Below, in pieces: positions 7,262-17,501 of a stretch of 64,000 bases of DNA. Location of the stretch: contig NZ_BCQE01000006.1 in assembly GCF_001544275.1 (NCBI RefSeq), positions 62,001 through 126,000 of the forward strand. Reading direction: 5' to 3'. Source of the DNA: Enterococcus gallinarum NBRC 100675. Lineage in GTDB: Bacteria; Bacillota; Bacilli; Lactobacillales; Enterococcaceae. Made by a program: the position numbers and the translations under genes. Within the stretch, counting starts at the first letter, position 1. Every line of letters starts with the position of its first letter. The notes under the pieces are model-generated. The model was not told the origin of the DNA, made no database searches, and worked only from the letters and a program-made list of their open reading frames with translations.

Positions 7262-9349
7262 CTATTTCACGATCAATTTTTGACCAACATAAATGATATT
7301 ATTGGACAAGCGATTCCATGAAGTGATTTGGTCAATACTACTACCGTACTTTTGCGCAAGAGACCACAGACTGTCCCCAGATTTAACGGTATGATATTTG
7401 GTCGAAGAACTATTATTGACAGAACTATTACTTGAAGAAGCATTCGTCGCGGTCTTCATAAGATAGGCACCACTGACCCAGCCTTTGCCAGAAACATAGT
7501 ACCATTTGTTATTCCCATTAACACTAGTACCACTTTTAACGACTGTTGCTGTTACGGTACTGCCTTGGCTCAGTGAACCAACGATGCTGCCACTTGTCGA
7601 TGCTGTAGAACGAATATTCAATGTCGCGGTCGTTTTCATCTTTTGATTGATCGAATCACCTGTATTCGATGTATTCGACGATGAGCTAGAGTCACTCGTT
7701 AAATACGCGCCGCTGACCCAGCCTTTGCCAGAAACATAGTACCATTTCGTATTGCCATTGACACTAGTACCATTTTTGACGGCTGTTGCTGTCACGGTAC
7801 TGCCTTGGCTCAATGAGCCAACAATGCTGCCACTCGTCGATGCTGTAGAACGAATATTTAATGTCGCAGTTGTCTTCATCTTTTGGTTGATTCCAGTATT
7901 GGCAGTATTATCATTTGCATTGCCTGATGTTGATCCAGAATTTACTTCTGTTAAATACGCGCCGCTGACCCAACCTTTGCCAGAAACATAGTACCATTTC
8001 GTATTGCCATTGACGCTCGTTCCTGTTTTGACTGCCGTTGCTGTCACAGTGCTACCTTGACTCAATGAGCCAACGATGCTGCCACTCGTCGATGCTGTAG
8101 AACGAATATTCAATGTCGCAGTCGTCTTCATCTTTTGGTTGATTCCAGTATTGGCAGTATTATCATTTGTATTGCCTGATGTTGATCCAGAATTTACTTC
8201 TGTTAAATACGCACCACTGACCCAGCCTTTGCCAGAAACTTTATACCAATTTGTATTGCCATTGACGCTCGTTCCTGTTTTGACCGCAACTGCCGTAAAT
8301 GTTGTATTCGCAGTAAGTGAGCCGGTAACCGCTGCTGTAGTAGACGCATCTGAACGGATATTCATAGATGCAGTCGTTTTCATTTGCTTTTGAATCGCGT
8401 TTTCTTCTACAGGGGTCTCAACATTATTCATGTCACCGTTCCCAGCGGAACTGCCACTATCGTATTGAGTTAAGTTATACGTTGCAATAAGATTGTTCAA
8501 TTTGCTGGCATAGGAAGTATCAGTCGCATAGCGTCCTTGCAGCCATGCCGTTGCTTCTGTATATGATCTCGTATTGCTCTTCCAAGCACCGCTGTAGTAA
8601 TAGCTACCGGCAGCAAAACTGGTATTTCGTAAGACATACGCATTATCTTGGAAAGATTCTCTTAAAGATGGATATTTGCGGAACTTCGCTATAATTTGAT
8701 AATAATTGCCCGAACCATTATCTTCCAATGTTGCCATTTCGACATACTGCCCATTATAACTTCCTTTGATCCCAAACATATTGTTCGCTTGGGTCGTCAA
8801 AGTCGAAGTACCCCAGCCGGATTCTAGGATAGCTTGTGCAATCATCACTGATGCATAGAGATCATTAGCGGCAGCTACTTCTGTTGCATAACCACTTGCT
8901 TTCGCAATAAAGCCACTCGTATCAGCACGTGCTGAGAAAATCGAGGTTCTTGCTAACGTAGGAGCAGCAACAATTGGTGTCTCAACGACCGCTGTATCTT
9001 CCGTGATAGTTTCCTGTGGCGTCGTCGCTTTCTCAGGTGTTGTAACAGGCTGCTCTTCAATAGGAACAGTTGGTTCTGTTGTTTCCTCTGTCGAAATCGT
9101 CTCGTCAGCACTGCTTTGAATGCTGTCTCCAGTTGAATCAGTGGAGTTATTTCCTCCAGATACTTGTTCTTCTGTGATTTCTGCTTGGTTTTTTGCATCA
9201 TCTGAAGTCGCTGTTTCTGCAGCTAAAACCAAATTTGGTGCAATCGTTGAACCTGCTACCACAGTTGTAGCCATCGTCAACCCTTTTTTTGCTAATAATG
9301 AACGCTTCAATCGTTTTTCTAAACGGCGTCTTTCTTTACGAATCGTCAT
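7262..9349 (-). CDS. Autolysin: GH73 glucosaminidase, four SH3b repeats, LysM
   Basis: A 695-residue secreted peptidoglycan hydrolase. The order is a long basic signal peptide (cleavage near LVLAAETA), a Thr/Glu/Pro-rich linker, a GH73 glucosaminidase domain (about 145-300; [18 protein letters not shown] contains the catalytic Glu region), four SH3b wall-binding repeats and a C-terminal LysM (last 44 residues, beginning [18 protein letters not shown]). It cuts the glycan backbone, probably for cell separation. The longest frame starts seven codons earlier, but GGGAGG six bases before ATG 9349 (MTIRKERRR) decides the start. It is monocistronic, with a clear promoter and terminator. Enterococcal AtlA also combines a glucosaminidase with LysM modules; SH3b repeats are less usual there. 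Confidence 0.9.
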   Translation of the reverse strand: MTIRKERRRLEKRLKRSLLAKKGLTMATTVVAGSTIAPNLVLAAETATSDDAKNQAEITEEQVSGGNNSTDSTGDSIQSSADETISTEETTEPTVPIEEQPVTTPEKATTPQETITEDTAVVETPIVAAPTLARTSIFSARADTSGFIAKASGYATEVAAANDLYASVMIAQAILESGWGTSTLTTQANNMFGIKGSYNGQYVEMATLEDNGSGNYYQIIAKFRKYPSLRESFQDNAYVLRNTSFAAGSYYYSGAWKSNTRSYTEATAWLQGRYATDTSYASKLNNLIATYNLTQYDSGSSAGNGDMNNVETPVEENAIQKQMKTTASMNIRSDASTTAAVTGSLTANTTFTAVAVKTGTSVNGNTNWYKVSGKGWVSGAYLTEVNSGSTSGNTNDNTANTGINQKMKTTATLNIRSTASTSGSIVGSLSQGSTVTATAVKTGTSVNGNTKWYYVSGKGWVSGAYLTEVNSGSTSGNANDNTANTGINQKMKTTATLNIRSTASTSGSIVGSLSQGSTVTATAVKNGTSVNGNTKWYYVSGKGWVSGAYLTSDSSSSSNTSNTGDSINQKMKTTATLNIRSTASTSGSIVGSLSQGSTVTATVVKSGTSVNGNNKWYYVSGKGWVSGAYLMKTATNASSSNSSVNNSSSTKYHTVKSGDSLWSLAQKYGSSIDQITSWNRLSNNIIYVGQKLIVK
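7450..8390 (-). repeat. Four tandem SH3b-coding repeats, unit about 240-252 bp
   Basis: Four units, roughly 7459-7643, 7700-7882, 7952-8134 and 8206-8384, each encode the same [12 protein letters not shown]...[10 protein letters not shown] module. The middle two are almost identical in DNA, while the one nearest the catalytic domain is the most diverged. Such repeats can expand or contract by recombination. Confidence 0.85.
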
Positions 9350-9379
9350 TTCATGCCTCCCAACAAACATAGTCTCTTT

Positions 9380-9408
9380 ATTCTAACATTTTTTTAATAA
9401 AGGTACAA
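9380..9408 (-). promoter_or_regulatory. SigmaA-type promoter of the autolysin gene
   Basis: On the minus strand, TTGTAC (9403-9408) and TAGAAT (9380-9385) are 17 bases apart, 31 bases upstream of the chosen start. Confidence 0.6.
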
Positions 9409-9511
9409 AAGAGGGTTTTTTCTCACCCTGTTTTCTCTTCAAATCCTGATCATTTATCTAGAGATTCAATAAAGGCCTTACGCCCTATGGTGTTAAAAAC
9501 TGAAATCGTAG

Positions 9512-9560
9512 TAAATAGACAGAAACACCCAACATGAATCGGGCATCTCTGTCTATTTTA
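9512..9560 (-). terminator. Terminator after ndh
   Basis: The stem TAGACAGA/TCTGTCTA has an upper CCC/GGG pair across an internal loop and a T-rich minus-strand flank, 80 bases past the ndh stop. The fold is imperfect. Confidence 0.5.
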
Positions 9561-9639
9561 CTTATAATTAAACTATCTCCATCGGTACATGTTCTCTTCT
9601 TGCTTCTGTTAATGTTAAGTCGAAAAAATAGCGCACAAC

Positions 9640-10848
9640 TCAATGATAAAAATCAAAGCGGCCTTTTGCTAACACTTCTTTGACCCCACCAGTTAGGAAC
9701 AGGGAGCGGTCCATGATGGCTTTTTTGACAAATGATGCTGGATAACCTTTTACAGGCATTTTACCCACCAAACCAAAGGCATGCGTGTTCCCAATAGAGG
9801 CTACAGATCCTAAAGATTCAAAATGAAAGTCTTCCGTTTTTTCACCTTTAATCAAGTGTAGACAGTTTTTGGCAGCTTGATACCCCATTTTCAAAGCAAT
9901 CTGTGCTGTCGTTGGATAAGGGCGATTTGTTGCAGGATCCATCACAGCTGAAACATCCCCTACTACAAAAACATTACTGTGCTCTGGATCACTTAAATCT
10001 TGGTTGACCATCACACGTCCACGGCGAGCCGCATAATTTGAATCTGCCATGACATGACTTCCACTGACACCTGTTGTCCAAATGATCGTTTTAGCAGACA
10101 ATTCTTCTGTAGCACCCGTTTCAGCATCCGTCTGATAAACAACTACTCCAGGCTTGATTTCTTTGATTGGTTTTCCTGTTAGAAATTCAACACCCCATTT
10201 TACCAAGTTATTGATTCCATAGGCAGACAGATTTTCATCAAACATCGGTAATAACCGCGTAACTGCTTCTACACAAAAGAGCTTGATTTCTTCTGCTTGG
10301 ACACCTGCAATCTCAGCAAATTCCTTCCGATTTTCCACTAAAGAACCTAAGAGTTCTACTCCAGTGAATCCCGCGCCACATACCACGATTTTCAATAAAT
10401 CTGGATCTTGTGTTTTTTTGTATTCTTTCATTTGTTTCAATAAATGATGATAAATAGTTTCTGCCGAATCAACATCTACCATTTCCAGTGCGTTTTCATT
10501 AACACCTGGGATCCCAAATGACTCAGATTCAAATCCTAATGCTACGATCAAATAATCATAGGAAAGAGATGTTTGATCCGTAAACATGATCCGTTGACTT
10601 TGACGGTCAATCGTTGCAACTTCATTTTGTAGGAAAGTTGTTTTTTGTGGTCGTACCACATCAGCGATATCGTAACTAATTCGCTCTCTTGGCTGCGTTC
10701 CAGCAGCCACTTCATGCAAATCTGTCGCTTCATAATGGTAGTCATTCTTATCTACTAATGTAATATGAAAATCACCTTTTTCTCCTTGTAATACATGCAA
10801 TGCTCGCAACCCTGCGTAGCCTGCTCCTAAAATGACAACTTCCTTCAT
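9640..10848 (-). CDS. ndh: Type II NADH dehydrogenase
   Basis: A 402-residue single-subunit, non-proton-pumping NADH:quinone oxidoreductase. It is a peripheral membrane flavoprotein that passes electrons from NADH to (demethyl)menaquinone. The N-terminal FAD-binding motif GAGYAGLRALHVL, the second dinucleotide motif VVCGAGFTGVELLG (about 156-169) and the FVVGDVSAV FAD segment (about 305) are all intact. The length is normal for Ndh. It lies 31 bases downstream of menA on the same strand, so the quinone-making enzyme and a quinone user are co-transcribed, close to cydABCD. Confidence 0.9.
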   Translation of the reverse strand: MKEVVILGAGYAGLRALHVLQGEKGDFHITLVDKNDYHYEATDLHEVAAGTQPRERISYDIADVVRPQKTTFLQNEVATIDRQSQRIMFTDQTSLSYDYLIVALGFESESFGIPGVNENALEMVDVDSAETIYHHLLKQMKEYKKTQDPDLLKIVVCGAGFTGVELLGSLVENRKEFAEIAGVQAEEIKLFCVEAVTRLLPMFDENLSAYGINNLVKWGVEFLTGKPIKEIKPGVVVYQTDAETGATEELSAKTIIWTTGVSGSHVMADSNYAARRGRVMVNQDLSDPEHSNVFVVGDVSAVMDPATNRPYPTTAQIALKMGYQAAKNCLHLIKGEKTEDFHFESLGSVASIGNTHAFGLVGKMPVKGYPASFVKKAIMDRSLFLTGGVKEVLAKGRFDFYH

Positions 10849-10879
10849 TTCCTATTACTTCCTTTCTTCCTTCAAAAAA

Positions 10880-11782
10880 TTATAAAATCAAACCGATCGC
10901 AAAACTAATGACCTGCGCACATGCACCGACCGCAAGGATCTTTACAGCGCAGACAAAGGTTTCGCGTTTGATTTGTTTATGCATAAATAGTTTTGTCTGT
11001 TTCCAGACAAATGGTAAGACGAGAAACGTCAACAACATCGTCCATGGTGCTAAATGCAGAACCACTGCTGTCAAGATCGCTACAAATGCAATAATGTTCA
11101 AAAGAACAAATAGCCGTAATCCTTGACTCTTTCCTAAATAATGCACCAATGTATAACGATTGTTGTTTTCATCTTCCTCCAAATCACAAATATTGTTGGC
11201 CAGCATCAAGTTAGCGATCCACAATGTATTGGGTAGTGCGATTAGAAATATTCCACCCAAGGTCGCGCTATTCCATTGAAATGTTTCATAAGTATTCAAA
11301 TATACACAAATCAACGAAATCATGAAGCCCATCGTAAATCCTGAAAAAAACTCACCTAGCGGTAAACTCGATAAAGGCCGCGGACCTGATGAGTAAAAGA
11401 TACCAATCAAGTAACAATAAAGCCCCATCCAAAACAAGGGCCAACCGACGAAATAGGCCAATACGATACCCATCACCGCCGAAATGACGATCATACCGAT
11501 CATTAAGCGAAAAACGAATGGAAGCGAGAGCTGCTCGCGTCCGATAATATTTGTTTTTTCTTTGTAATCATGAACTTCTGTTGCGTGATGGTAATCGTTA
11601 TAATTATCTAAAATATCTACTGCCATGTTGAAGATCAGCATAGCAATAAAGTATAACACCACATAACCTAAATGAATTGAGCCGTAGTTATACCAACTGT
11701 AACAAATTCCGATAAAAAATGGGAGGACACTGGCTGTTTTCGCTTTAAATTCCACAAGCTCCAAAAATACTGGGAGTGTCAA
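10880..11782 (-). CDS. menA: 1,4-dihydroxy-2-naphthoate polyprenyltransferase MenA
   Basis: A 300-residue UbiA-family membrane enzyme that attaches the polyprenyl tail to 1,4-dihydroxy-2-naphthoate, giving demethylmenaquinone. About nine helices are predicted. The first Asp-rich motif is visible in NMAVDILDNYNDYHHA, and the second region is NNICDLEEDENNNRYTLVHYLG. The longest frame begins at a GTG (11809) with no ribosome binding site. AAAAGGAG lies seven bases before a TTG at 11782 (MTLPVFLELVEFK), so that start is chosen. The polyprenyl-diphosphate synthase that makes its substrate is divergently transcribed 94 bases away. Confidence 0.88.
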   Translation of the reverse strand: MTLPVFLELVEFKAKTASVLPFFIGICYSWYNYGSIHLGYVVLYFIAMLIFNMAVDILDNYNDYHHATEVHDYKEKTNIIGREQLSLPFVFRLMIGMIVISAVMGIVLAYFVGWPLFWMGLYCYLIGIFYSSGPRPLSSLPLGEFFSGFTMGFMISLICVYLNTYETFQWNSATLGGIFLIALPNTLWIANLMLANNICDLEEDENNNRYTLVHYLGKSQGLRLFVLLNIIAFVAILTAVVLHLAPWTMLLTFLVLPFVWKQTKLFMHKQIKRETFVCAVKILAVGACAQVISFAIGLIL

Positions 11783-11876
11783 ATACTCATCTCCTTTTGA
11801 TAAATGCACTTAACTAGTCAATAGACTCCCTTTAAGTTAGAATAAGGGCTGAATGACTGGTAGAAAGGGTTTTAAT

Positions 11877-12857
11877 ATGTTGAATTTTTGGATCGATTAT
11901 CCTTCGATCGAGCAAAGACTAAAAACTGTCTGTTCGATCATTGAAGAACGCGTAACTGTTCGTAACAAAGAAATACAAGATGTATTAGTTGATTTTACTT
12001 ATTCTGGAGGAAAAATGCTGCGTCCAGCATTATTTTTCTTATTCGCTGATCTAGGCGAACCCATTGATGAAAGAAATGATCAATTAACCAAAATTGCTGC
12101 TTCATTAGAAATCTTACATATGGCAACCTTGATTCACGATGACATCATTGATGATTCGCCGTTGCGTCGCGGACGCATCACTGTCCAAGCAAAATATGGC
12201 AAAGATATCGCTGTTTACACAGGTGATCTGCTCTTCACCCAATTCTTTGAGTTATTGATCGAGAGCATGAATGGCTCTCATTTTTTGGCTACAAATGCCC
12301 AAGCAATGAAACGCCTTTTGCTGGGAGAATTAGATCAAATGCACACACGCTACAATATAGATGAATCAATTGCTGATTACTTACAAAGCATCAATGGTAA
12401 AACTGCCGAATTATTCTGGCTGGCCTGCATCGAAGGTGCTCATTTTGGCGGTCTCGACTTAGAAAACCAAGAACGGGCTGGTGAGATCGGACGAAACATC
12501 GGCATCGCTTTTCAAGTTTTTGATGATATTTTGGACTATACAGCAGATTCTGGAACGTTGAAAAAACCCGTTCTTGAAGACTTGGCACAAGGAGTCTATA
12601 CATTACCTCTGCTCTTTGCTAAAGAACAAAATCCTGCCGCATTTGAGAGCTATCTGTCCAAAAAAAGCGAGTTGACCACAGAGGAGGCCACAGAGGTTGC
12701 TGAATTAGTGTGCCGTTATCATGGCGTCGAAAAAGCCACCGATTTTGCTGTTTCTTATACCGAAAAAGCACTAGCCGACATCGAACTGCTGCCGAACACC
12801 CCTAGCAAAGAAAAAATTCGCGAGCTAACACAACTGCTTTTGCAACGAAATTATTGA
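11877..12857 (+). CDS. Trans-polyprenyl diphosphate synthase, long-chain
   Basis: A 326-residue all-helical prenyltransferase that extends FPP/GGPP with isopentenyl diphosphate to make the quinone tail. Both Asp-rich motifs are present: LIHDDIIDDSPLRRG (first, DDxxD) and VFDDILDY (second). Size and motifs match the catalytic component (HepT/IspB type). The longest frame starts at 11853, but AAAGGG seven bases before ATG 11877 gives the better start. Divergent from menA, it supplies the side chain that MenA transfers. No small HepS-like partner is visible, so it is probably a homodimer. Chain length cannot be read from the sequence. Confidence 0.88.
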   Translation: MLNFWIDYPSIEQRLKTVCSIIEERVTVRNKEIQDVLVDFTYSGGKMLRPALFFLFADLGEPIDERNDQLTKIAASLEILHMATLIHDDIIDDSPLRRGRITVQAKYGKDIAVYTGDLLFTQFFELLIESMNGSHFLATNAQAMKRLLLGELDQMHTRYNIDESIADYLQSINGKTAELFWLACIEGAHFGGLDLENQERAGEIGRNIGIAFQVFDDILDYTADSGTLKKPVLEDLAQGVYTLPLLFAKEQNPAAFESYLSKKSELTTEEATEVAELVCRYHGVEKATDFAVSYTEKALADIELLPNTPSKEKIRELTQLLLQRNY

Positions 12858-12911
12858 TCATTCTTTATTCTATCCTCCGCGACTGAAAGCTATTCTGAAA
12901 ATAAACGAACC

Positions 12912-12998
12912 AATCGGGTAAACAGTGAAGTGTTTTGAGGAGCAAATGCTCCTCAAAAACTAAGCCGACATTCATGTCGATCACTGGCCGATTTTTTT
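12912..12998 (+). terminator. Branched (three-way) terminator structure
   Basis: An outer stem AATCGG + CAGTGA (12912-12928) pairs with TCACTG + CCGATT (12981-12993) and is followed directly by seven T residues (12992-12998). It encloses two further hairpins: a 12-bp one (TTTTGAGGAGCA / TGCTCCTCAAAA, 12933-12958) and CGACAT/ATGTCG (12966-12979). On the plus strand it ends the polyprenyl synthase transcript; it could also stop cydC transcripts. A small RNA ending here is possible. Confidence 0.65.
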
Positions 12999-13025
12999 GT
13001 TGTCTTTGCAAAGGTCCCAGTTTGA

Positions 13026-14771
13026 TTACAGTCGCCCTTGATCAATAGCCAATAACTGTTGAAAGTGTTGGTTTTCGAGAGCTAACTCAGCAGGCGTACC
13101 GCTCATCGTTAATTCTCCATCCTCAATAAAAATGACCTGGTCCATCAGTGAGATTCCTTGCAGATGGTGGGTGATCCAAATAATCGTCTTGTCTTCCAAC
13201 TCATTGAAAAAAGTTTCCAAAACAGCTTGCTCAGTGATTGGATCTAGCCCAACAGTTGGCTCGTCTAGTAAAATAATCGGCGTTTTCTTCAAAAGAATTC
13301 GCGCTAATGCCATCCGGTGGCGTTCACCGCCGGAAAAACGTAACCCTGCTTCATCAACCATGGTTCGCAAACCTTCTGGCAGAGCTGTCACCATTTCTGA
13401 TAAGCCTACTCGTTTCAGCACGTCCCAAACTTCTTCTTCTGACGCTTCTTCATTACCAATCCGCAAATTATTTAAAATCGTTGTATGGAACAAATAAGGA
13501 CTCTGGTTGATGACTCCAATCCATTCGTTAATATCTTCACCAAAACTTGCTACCGACTCACCATTTAAGGTAATACTACCTTGGGTCGGCAATAAATCTC
13601 CCCTGAGCAAAGAAGCAAAGGTACTTTTCCCAGAACCACTACGTCCTAATATTGCCAGTTTTTGATGCGCAGGAATCGTTAAGCTAAGATTCTTTAGTAC
13701 CTCTTTTTCAGATGGATAATGGAAACTAACCTGATTCACTTCTAAATTGAACGGTGCACTTATAGCTGATGCTGTCCGTTTTTGTTCCTCTTTTTCTGGT
13801 AATGCATTAAAACGATCAATCGAATCTTTGTATATATTGGTTTCTTGTGCCGCTGAAGGCAATGGTGCGAAAGCATCTACCAAAGGAAAGACACAAAGGA
13901 CAAAAGCTGCGATCCAATTAGCTAAGCCGCCGTGCTCGCCAGGAAATCGCTGACTTGTCCAGACAATCAACGCAACCGTAATCACCCCGAAGATCACTTG
14001 TAAAAGGAAATCTCTTTTTCGATCAAAACGATTGATTTTCTCATCAACGCTTCGTAGATTTGCCGCCAATTGCTTGTGTTCATCGACATATTCCGCTCCT
14101 CGCTGTGAAAATACCCAGTCAGAAACTCCTAGCACATTATCAGTCAATGTTGTATATAATTGATTCTTCATTTGTTTTTGCTTTTCTTGACGAGCGCCAT
14201 TGATCACAACGGACCAGAGCGGCAGCACAAACACATTTATTCCCAACAACAGCAACATTATCAATGCAAATCCTAACGAAAAGTACCCTAATCCGATAAT
14301 CAGAAAAGTATACAATAACCAAGCAATCACCGTAGGGAAAATCGTTCGCAGATATAAGTTTTGGATATGATTGATATCTTCTGCTAATAATCCTAAAATA
14401 TCGCCAGTTCGATGGGTCTGCTTAAAGAAAACGGCATCTTTTTCGACCACATTGTATAGTTTTAAGCGTAGGTTCGATGTCATTCGCAGCACCCAATTAT
14501 GACTTGTCAATCGTTCAACATAACGAAAAACTGGTCGGCCGATCCCGAATGCTCGGGTCAGAACGATTGGAATGTATACTAACAAAATATTCTCTGGAAT
14601 TGAGGCAGAGCGGCTAATCAGATAGCCAGAATTAAACATTAACGCGCCTCCGCAAAAGAATGTCATAAATCCTAAAAACAGCGCTGCTGCAAGAACCTTT
14701 TTGTACTTTGAAAGAAAAGGCTTGACCCAAGTATCTGTTTTTAGCGAACGCCAAAGACCGATTTTATTCAA
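13026..14771 (-). CDS. cydC: ABC exporter subunit CydC for cytochrome bd assembly
   Basis: A 581-residue half-transporter with six N-terminal helices (about 20-310) and a C-terminal ATPase with Walker A GRSGSGKST, signature FSGGERHR and Walker B IILLDEPT. With CydD it forms the heterodimeric exporter (thiol reductant or heme related) needed to assemble cytochrome bd. The start is TTG 14771 with GAGGAGGG six bases upstream, overlapping cydD by eight bases. It is the last gene of cydABDC. Subunit names follow gene order and similarity; CydC and CydD are homologous to each other. Confidence 0.85.
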   Translation of the reverse strand: MNKIGLWRSLKTDTWVKPFLSKYKKVLAAALFLGFMTFFCGGALMFNSGYLISRSASIPENILLVYIPIVLTRAFGIGRPVFRYVERLTSHNWVLRMTSNLRLKLYNVVEKDAVFFKQTHRTGDILGLLAEDINHIQNLYLRTIFPTVIAWLLYTFLIIGLGYFSLGFALIMLLLLGINVFVLPLWSVVINGARQEKQKQMKNQLYTTLTDNVLGVSDWVFSQRGAEYVDEHKQLAANLRSVDEKINRFDRKRDFLLQVIFGVITVALIVWTSQRFPGEHGGLANWIAAFVLCVFPLVDAFAPLPSAAQETNIYKDSIDRFNALPEKEEQKRTASAISAPFNLEVNQVSFHYPSEKEVLKNLSLTIPAHQKLAILGRSGSGKSTFASLLRGDLLPTQGSITLNGESVASFGEDINEWIGVINQSPYLFHTTILNNLRIGNEEASEEEVWDVLKRVGLSEMVTALPEGLRTMVDEAGLRFSGGERHRMALARILLKKTPIILLDEPTVGLDPITEQAVLETFFNELEDKTIIWITHHLQGISLMDQVIFIEDGELTMSGTPAELALENQHFQQLLAIDQGRL

Positions 14772-16485
14772 GTTGTTCCCTCCTCATCCCATTGACTAAC
14801 GCAACGAAAGCGCCATTCTTGGCTTGCAATTCTGCCAATGTTCCTCGCTCAACAATTCTGCCTTGATCCATTACTAGGATTTGATCCATCTCTTCCATCC
14901 AGTGCAAGCGATGTGTCGCAAAGAAGACTAGATGGTTCTCCATCAACGGAAGCATCCGTTCTTTCAATTCTACTTCTGTTTCAATATCTAAATGGGCAGT
15001 TGGTTCATCAAATAATAAAATTTTTCGATGCTGATCTAAGAAAGCACGAGCCAACGCAATTCGTTGCGCCTGTCCACCGCTTAGATGGCGTTCTCCTTCA
15101 CCTAGCATCGTATCGATTCCTTGCGGCAATTCTTGAACTAATTTCGTTAAGCCTGCAACTTCGATTGCTTGCCACACTTGTTCTTCAGTAGCATTTGGCT
15201 GATAGAAAGCCACATTTTCTCGCAAAGTCATCCGATAGATATAGGGGTTTTGGGGAATATAAACTAGTTGCTGTTGCCAATCTGACTGTCTTAATGCAGT
15301 CATTTTTTGGCCATCAAAAGTAATTTCGCCTTCTTTCGGAATCAAAAAGCCGCTTAAGTTATTGATCAGCGTTGATTTTCCAGAGCCACTCATCCCAATG
15401 ATCCCAATTTTTTGAAATCCTTGAACCTCCAATGCAATATCTTTCAAAACAGACTTTTCTCCATAATCAAAAGATAACGAATGAATCGATAGTTCCGAAT
15501 CAGCTTGCCATTGAGGTAAACTTACTGGATCAATGGCTGCTTCTGGCTCAGACAAAATCGTAGATACAGCGGTCATTGCATTTTTCCCATCTAAAGTCGC
15601 ATGGTAATCACTTGAAAAATCGCGAATTGGTAAAAAATACTCCGGAGATAAAATTAAAATCGTTAGTGCTGGAAATAACAAAATTTCTTCATTGATCAAA
15701 CGCAGCCCCAGTAAAACCGCAACCACAGCGATGGACAATGTTGTGAAAAAATCCAATGCAAAAGTGGAAAGAATTCCGACTCTCAACGATCCCATCGTTG
15801 CTTTACGAAAACGTTCGCTAGAAGCGAAGATACTTTTTCCATATTTTTTGCTGATCCCAAAAAGTTTCAAGGTGTCGATTCCACGTAATGAATCAATAAA
15901 GTGATTGGACAATAATTGAAATGTGCGGTATTGTTTTTCAGCTTTACTTTGGGCGGCATAACCTAGGATGATCATAAAAATAATGATCAGTGGAAAAACC
16001 AGCAATAAAACCAGACCTGAGATCCAATCCAAGTAAAATACTAAAGCCAGAATCACCCAAGGAATGATCGACATGTTCATAATTTTTGCCAATATTAGTT
16101 GTAAATAGTTTTCTACCTGACTAATGCCTTCCAATACCATCGTTGTAATGTTTCCGGTACCTTGTTGCTGAACGATTTGTGGGCCTACACGAAAAATCTT
16201 TTCTAGCAGTTGATTACGTAATTCAGTAGCTTGCTGGTAACTATAGCTGTCTAACTTCTTTGTCCGAAAATAAACAACGGCCTGGCGACCTAAAAACGAA
16301 CAAAAGAACAGTAGAATCCAGCCCCACTGCTCTTCTAACGATTGTCCTTCCCATAATCCAGTGATCCCACTAGCAAGACCATAGGCTTGTCCAATGATGA
16401 AGAGAGCTTGCAGGAAAGAAAGTCCTGCAAGCAATCCCATTAACCGTTTCATTCCGGGAAGCTCTATGATTTGTTTGTCGATCAT
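14764..16485 (-). CDS. cydD: ABC exporter subunit CydD for cytochrome bd assembly
   Basis: A 573-residue half-transporter: membrane domain (about 15-300), then an ATPase with Walker A GMSGSGKST, signature LSGGQAQRIALARAF and Walker B ILLFDEPTAH. It is the partner of CydC. The stop of cydB and the start of cydD share one base (TAATG), so translation is coupled. The complex works in the cytoplasmic membrane and is required for a functional bd oxidase. Confidence 0.85.
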   Translation of the reverse strand: MIDKQIIELPGMKRLMGLLAGLSFLQALFIIGQAYGLASGITGLWEGQSLEEQWGWILLFFCSFLGRQAVVYFRTKKLDSYSYQQATELRNQLLEKIFRVGPQIVQQQGTGNITTMVLEGISQVENYLQLILAKIMNMSIIPWVILALVFYLDWISGLVLLLVFPLIIIFMIILGYAAQSKAEKQYRTFQLLSNHFIDSLRGIDTLKLFGISKKYGKSIFASSERFRKATMGSLRVGILSTFALDFFTTLSIAVVAVLLGLRLINEEILLFPALTILILSPEYFLPIRDFSSDYHATLDGKNAMTAVSTILSEPEAAIDPVSLPQWQADSELSIHSLSFDYGEKSVLKDIALEVQGFQKIGIIGMSGSGKSTLINNLSGFLIPKEGEITFDGQKMTALRQSDWQQQLVYIPQNPYIYRMTLRENVAFYQPNATEEQVWQAIEVAGLTKLVQELPQGIDTMLGEGERHLSGGQAQRIALARAFLDQHRKILLFDEPTAHLDIETEVELKERMLPLMENHLVFFATHRLHWMEEMDQILVMDQGRIVERGTLAELQAKNGAFVALVNGMRREQLE

Positions 16486-17501
16486 TAATAACCCTCCGTC
16501 AGCTCAGTATGACTAATTCGTTTACGGAAAATATAGTAGGTCCATGCTGTATAAGCCAAAACAAACGGCAAGATTGTCAGTGATAAATAACTCATGATCT
16601 TCAATGTGTAGTGACTAGAGGAAGCTTCTGCAATCAACAAATCATAACTAGGGTCGATTGAGCTGATCAATACTCGTGGGAACAAACCAGAGAACAACAA
16701 TCCGACTAGAGCCACCATGGTCAAACCACTAGCAATAAATGCCACCATTTCTTTCCCTTTAAATACAGAGATATTCGCTATCAGCGTCAAAGCCACAATC
16801 ACAATCAGCAAAAGAAGCGTCGAAGCAAAATGTTTTTCAAAGAAATCTGTTTTGAAATAAAGTAGCGCGGCAAACGCCACCAAACCAAAATATAGCACAC
16901 CATAAAAGGCACTCGCATAATTTCGGGCACGGTCACGGATCGGACCAGTAGTTTTTAGTGCAATATAATTCAATCCATGTAAGTAGCAAAGCAAAGTTAA
17001 GGCAATCCCGCCAACTACAGAGAAGAGATTGACGTAGTCACCGAAGTGCGCGGACATATTTCCCTCTGCATCGATTGGCATGCCTTGGACCATACTTGTA
17101 AACAAGAGTCCGAACATAAAAGGCACCAATGTACTGCCAATGGTTAATGTCCAATTCCACATATTTTTACGGTCTTCAGGCATTTTTGCCCGAAACTCAA
17201 AGGAAACACCGCGTATAATCAATCCGACTAGTATCAATAACAAAATCAAATAATAACCACTGAACAAAGAGGCATACCAGTAAGGGAAAGAAGCAAACAT
17301 CGCGCCACCTGCGGTAATCAACCAAACTTCATTCCCGTCCCATACTGGTCCGATCGTATGCACGATCTGATCTTTTTCCTGTTCATTATGAGTCAATGTC
17401 TGTACAGACATTCCCACACCAAAGTCAAATCCTTCTAAAAAGAAGAAGCCGGCAAACAAAATGCCAATCAATACATACCACATTAGTTGCAATCCGGTCA
17501 T
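16485..17501 (-). CDS. cydB: Cytochrome bd ubiquinol/menaquinol oxidase subunit II
   Basis: A 338-residue membrane protein with about eight to nine helices, of the usual CydB length. The N-terminal MWYVLIGILFAGFFFLEGFDFGVGM segment and the following GPVWDGNEVWL motif are characteristic. It packs against CydA to form the bd oxidase that reduces oxygen to water at the expense of (demethyl)menaquinol. Its start overlaps the cydA stop by four bases (ATGA type). Confidence 0.93.
   Translation of the reverse strand: MTGLQLMWYVLIGILFAGFFFLEGFDFGVGMSVQTLTHNEQEKDQIVHTIGPVWDGNEVWLITAGGAMFASFPYWYASLFSGYYLILLLILVGLIIRGVSFEFRAKMPEDRKNMWNWTLTIGSTLVPFMFGLLFTSMVQGMPIDAEGNMSAHFGDYVNLFSVVGGIALTLLCYLHGLNYIALKTTGPIRDRARNYASAFYGVLYFGLVAFAALLYFKTDFFEKHFASTLLLLIVIVALTLIANISVFKGKEMVAFIASGLTMVALVGLLFSGLFPRVLISSIDPSYDLLIAEASSSHYTLKIMSYLSLTILPFVLAYTAWTYYIFRKRISHTELTEGY

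Noticed and set aside
7752-8393. Plus-strand hydrophobic open frames within the autolysin gene
   Set aside because: They are antisense shadows of the SH3b repeats and repeat with the same period.
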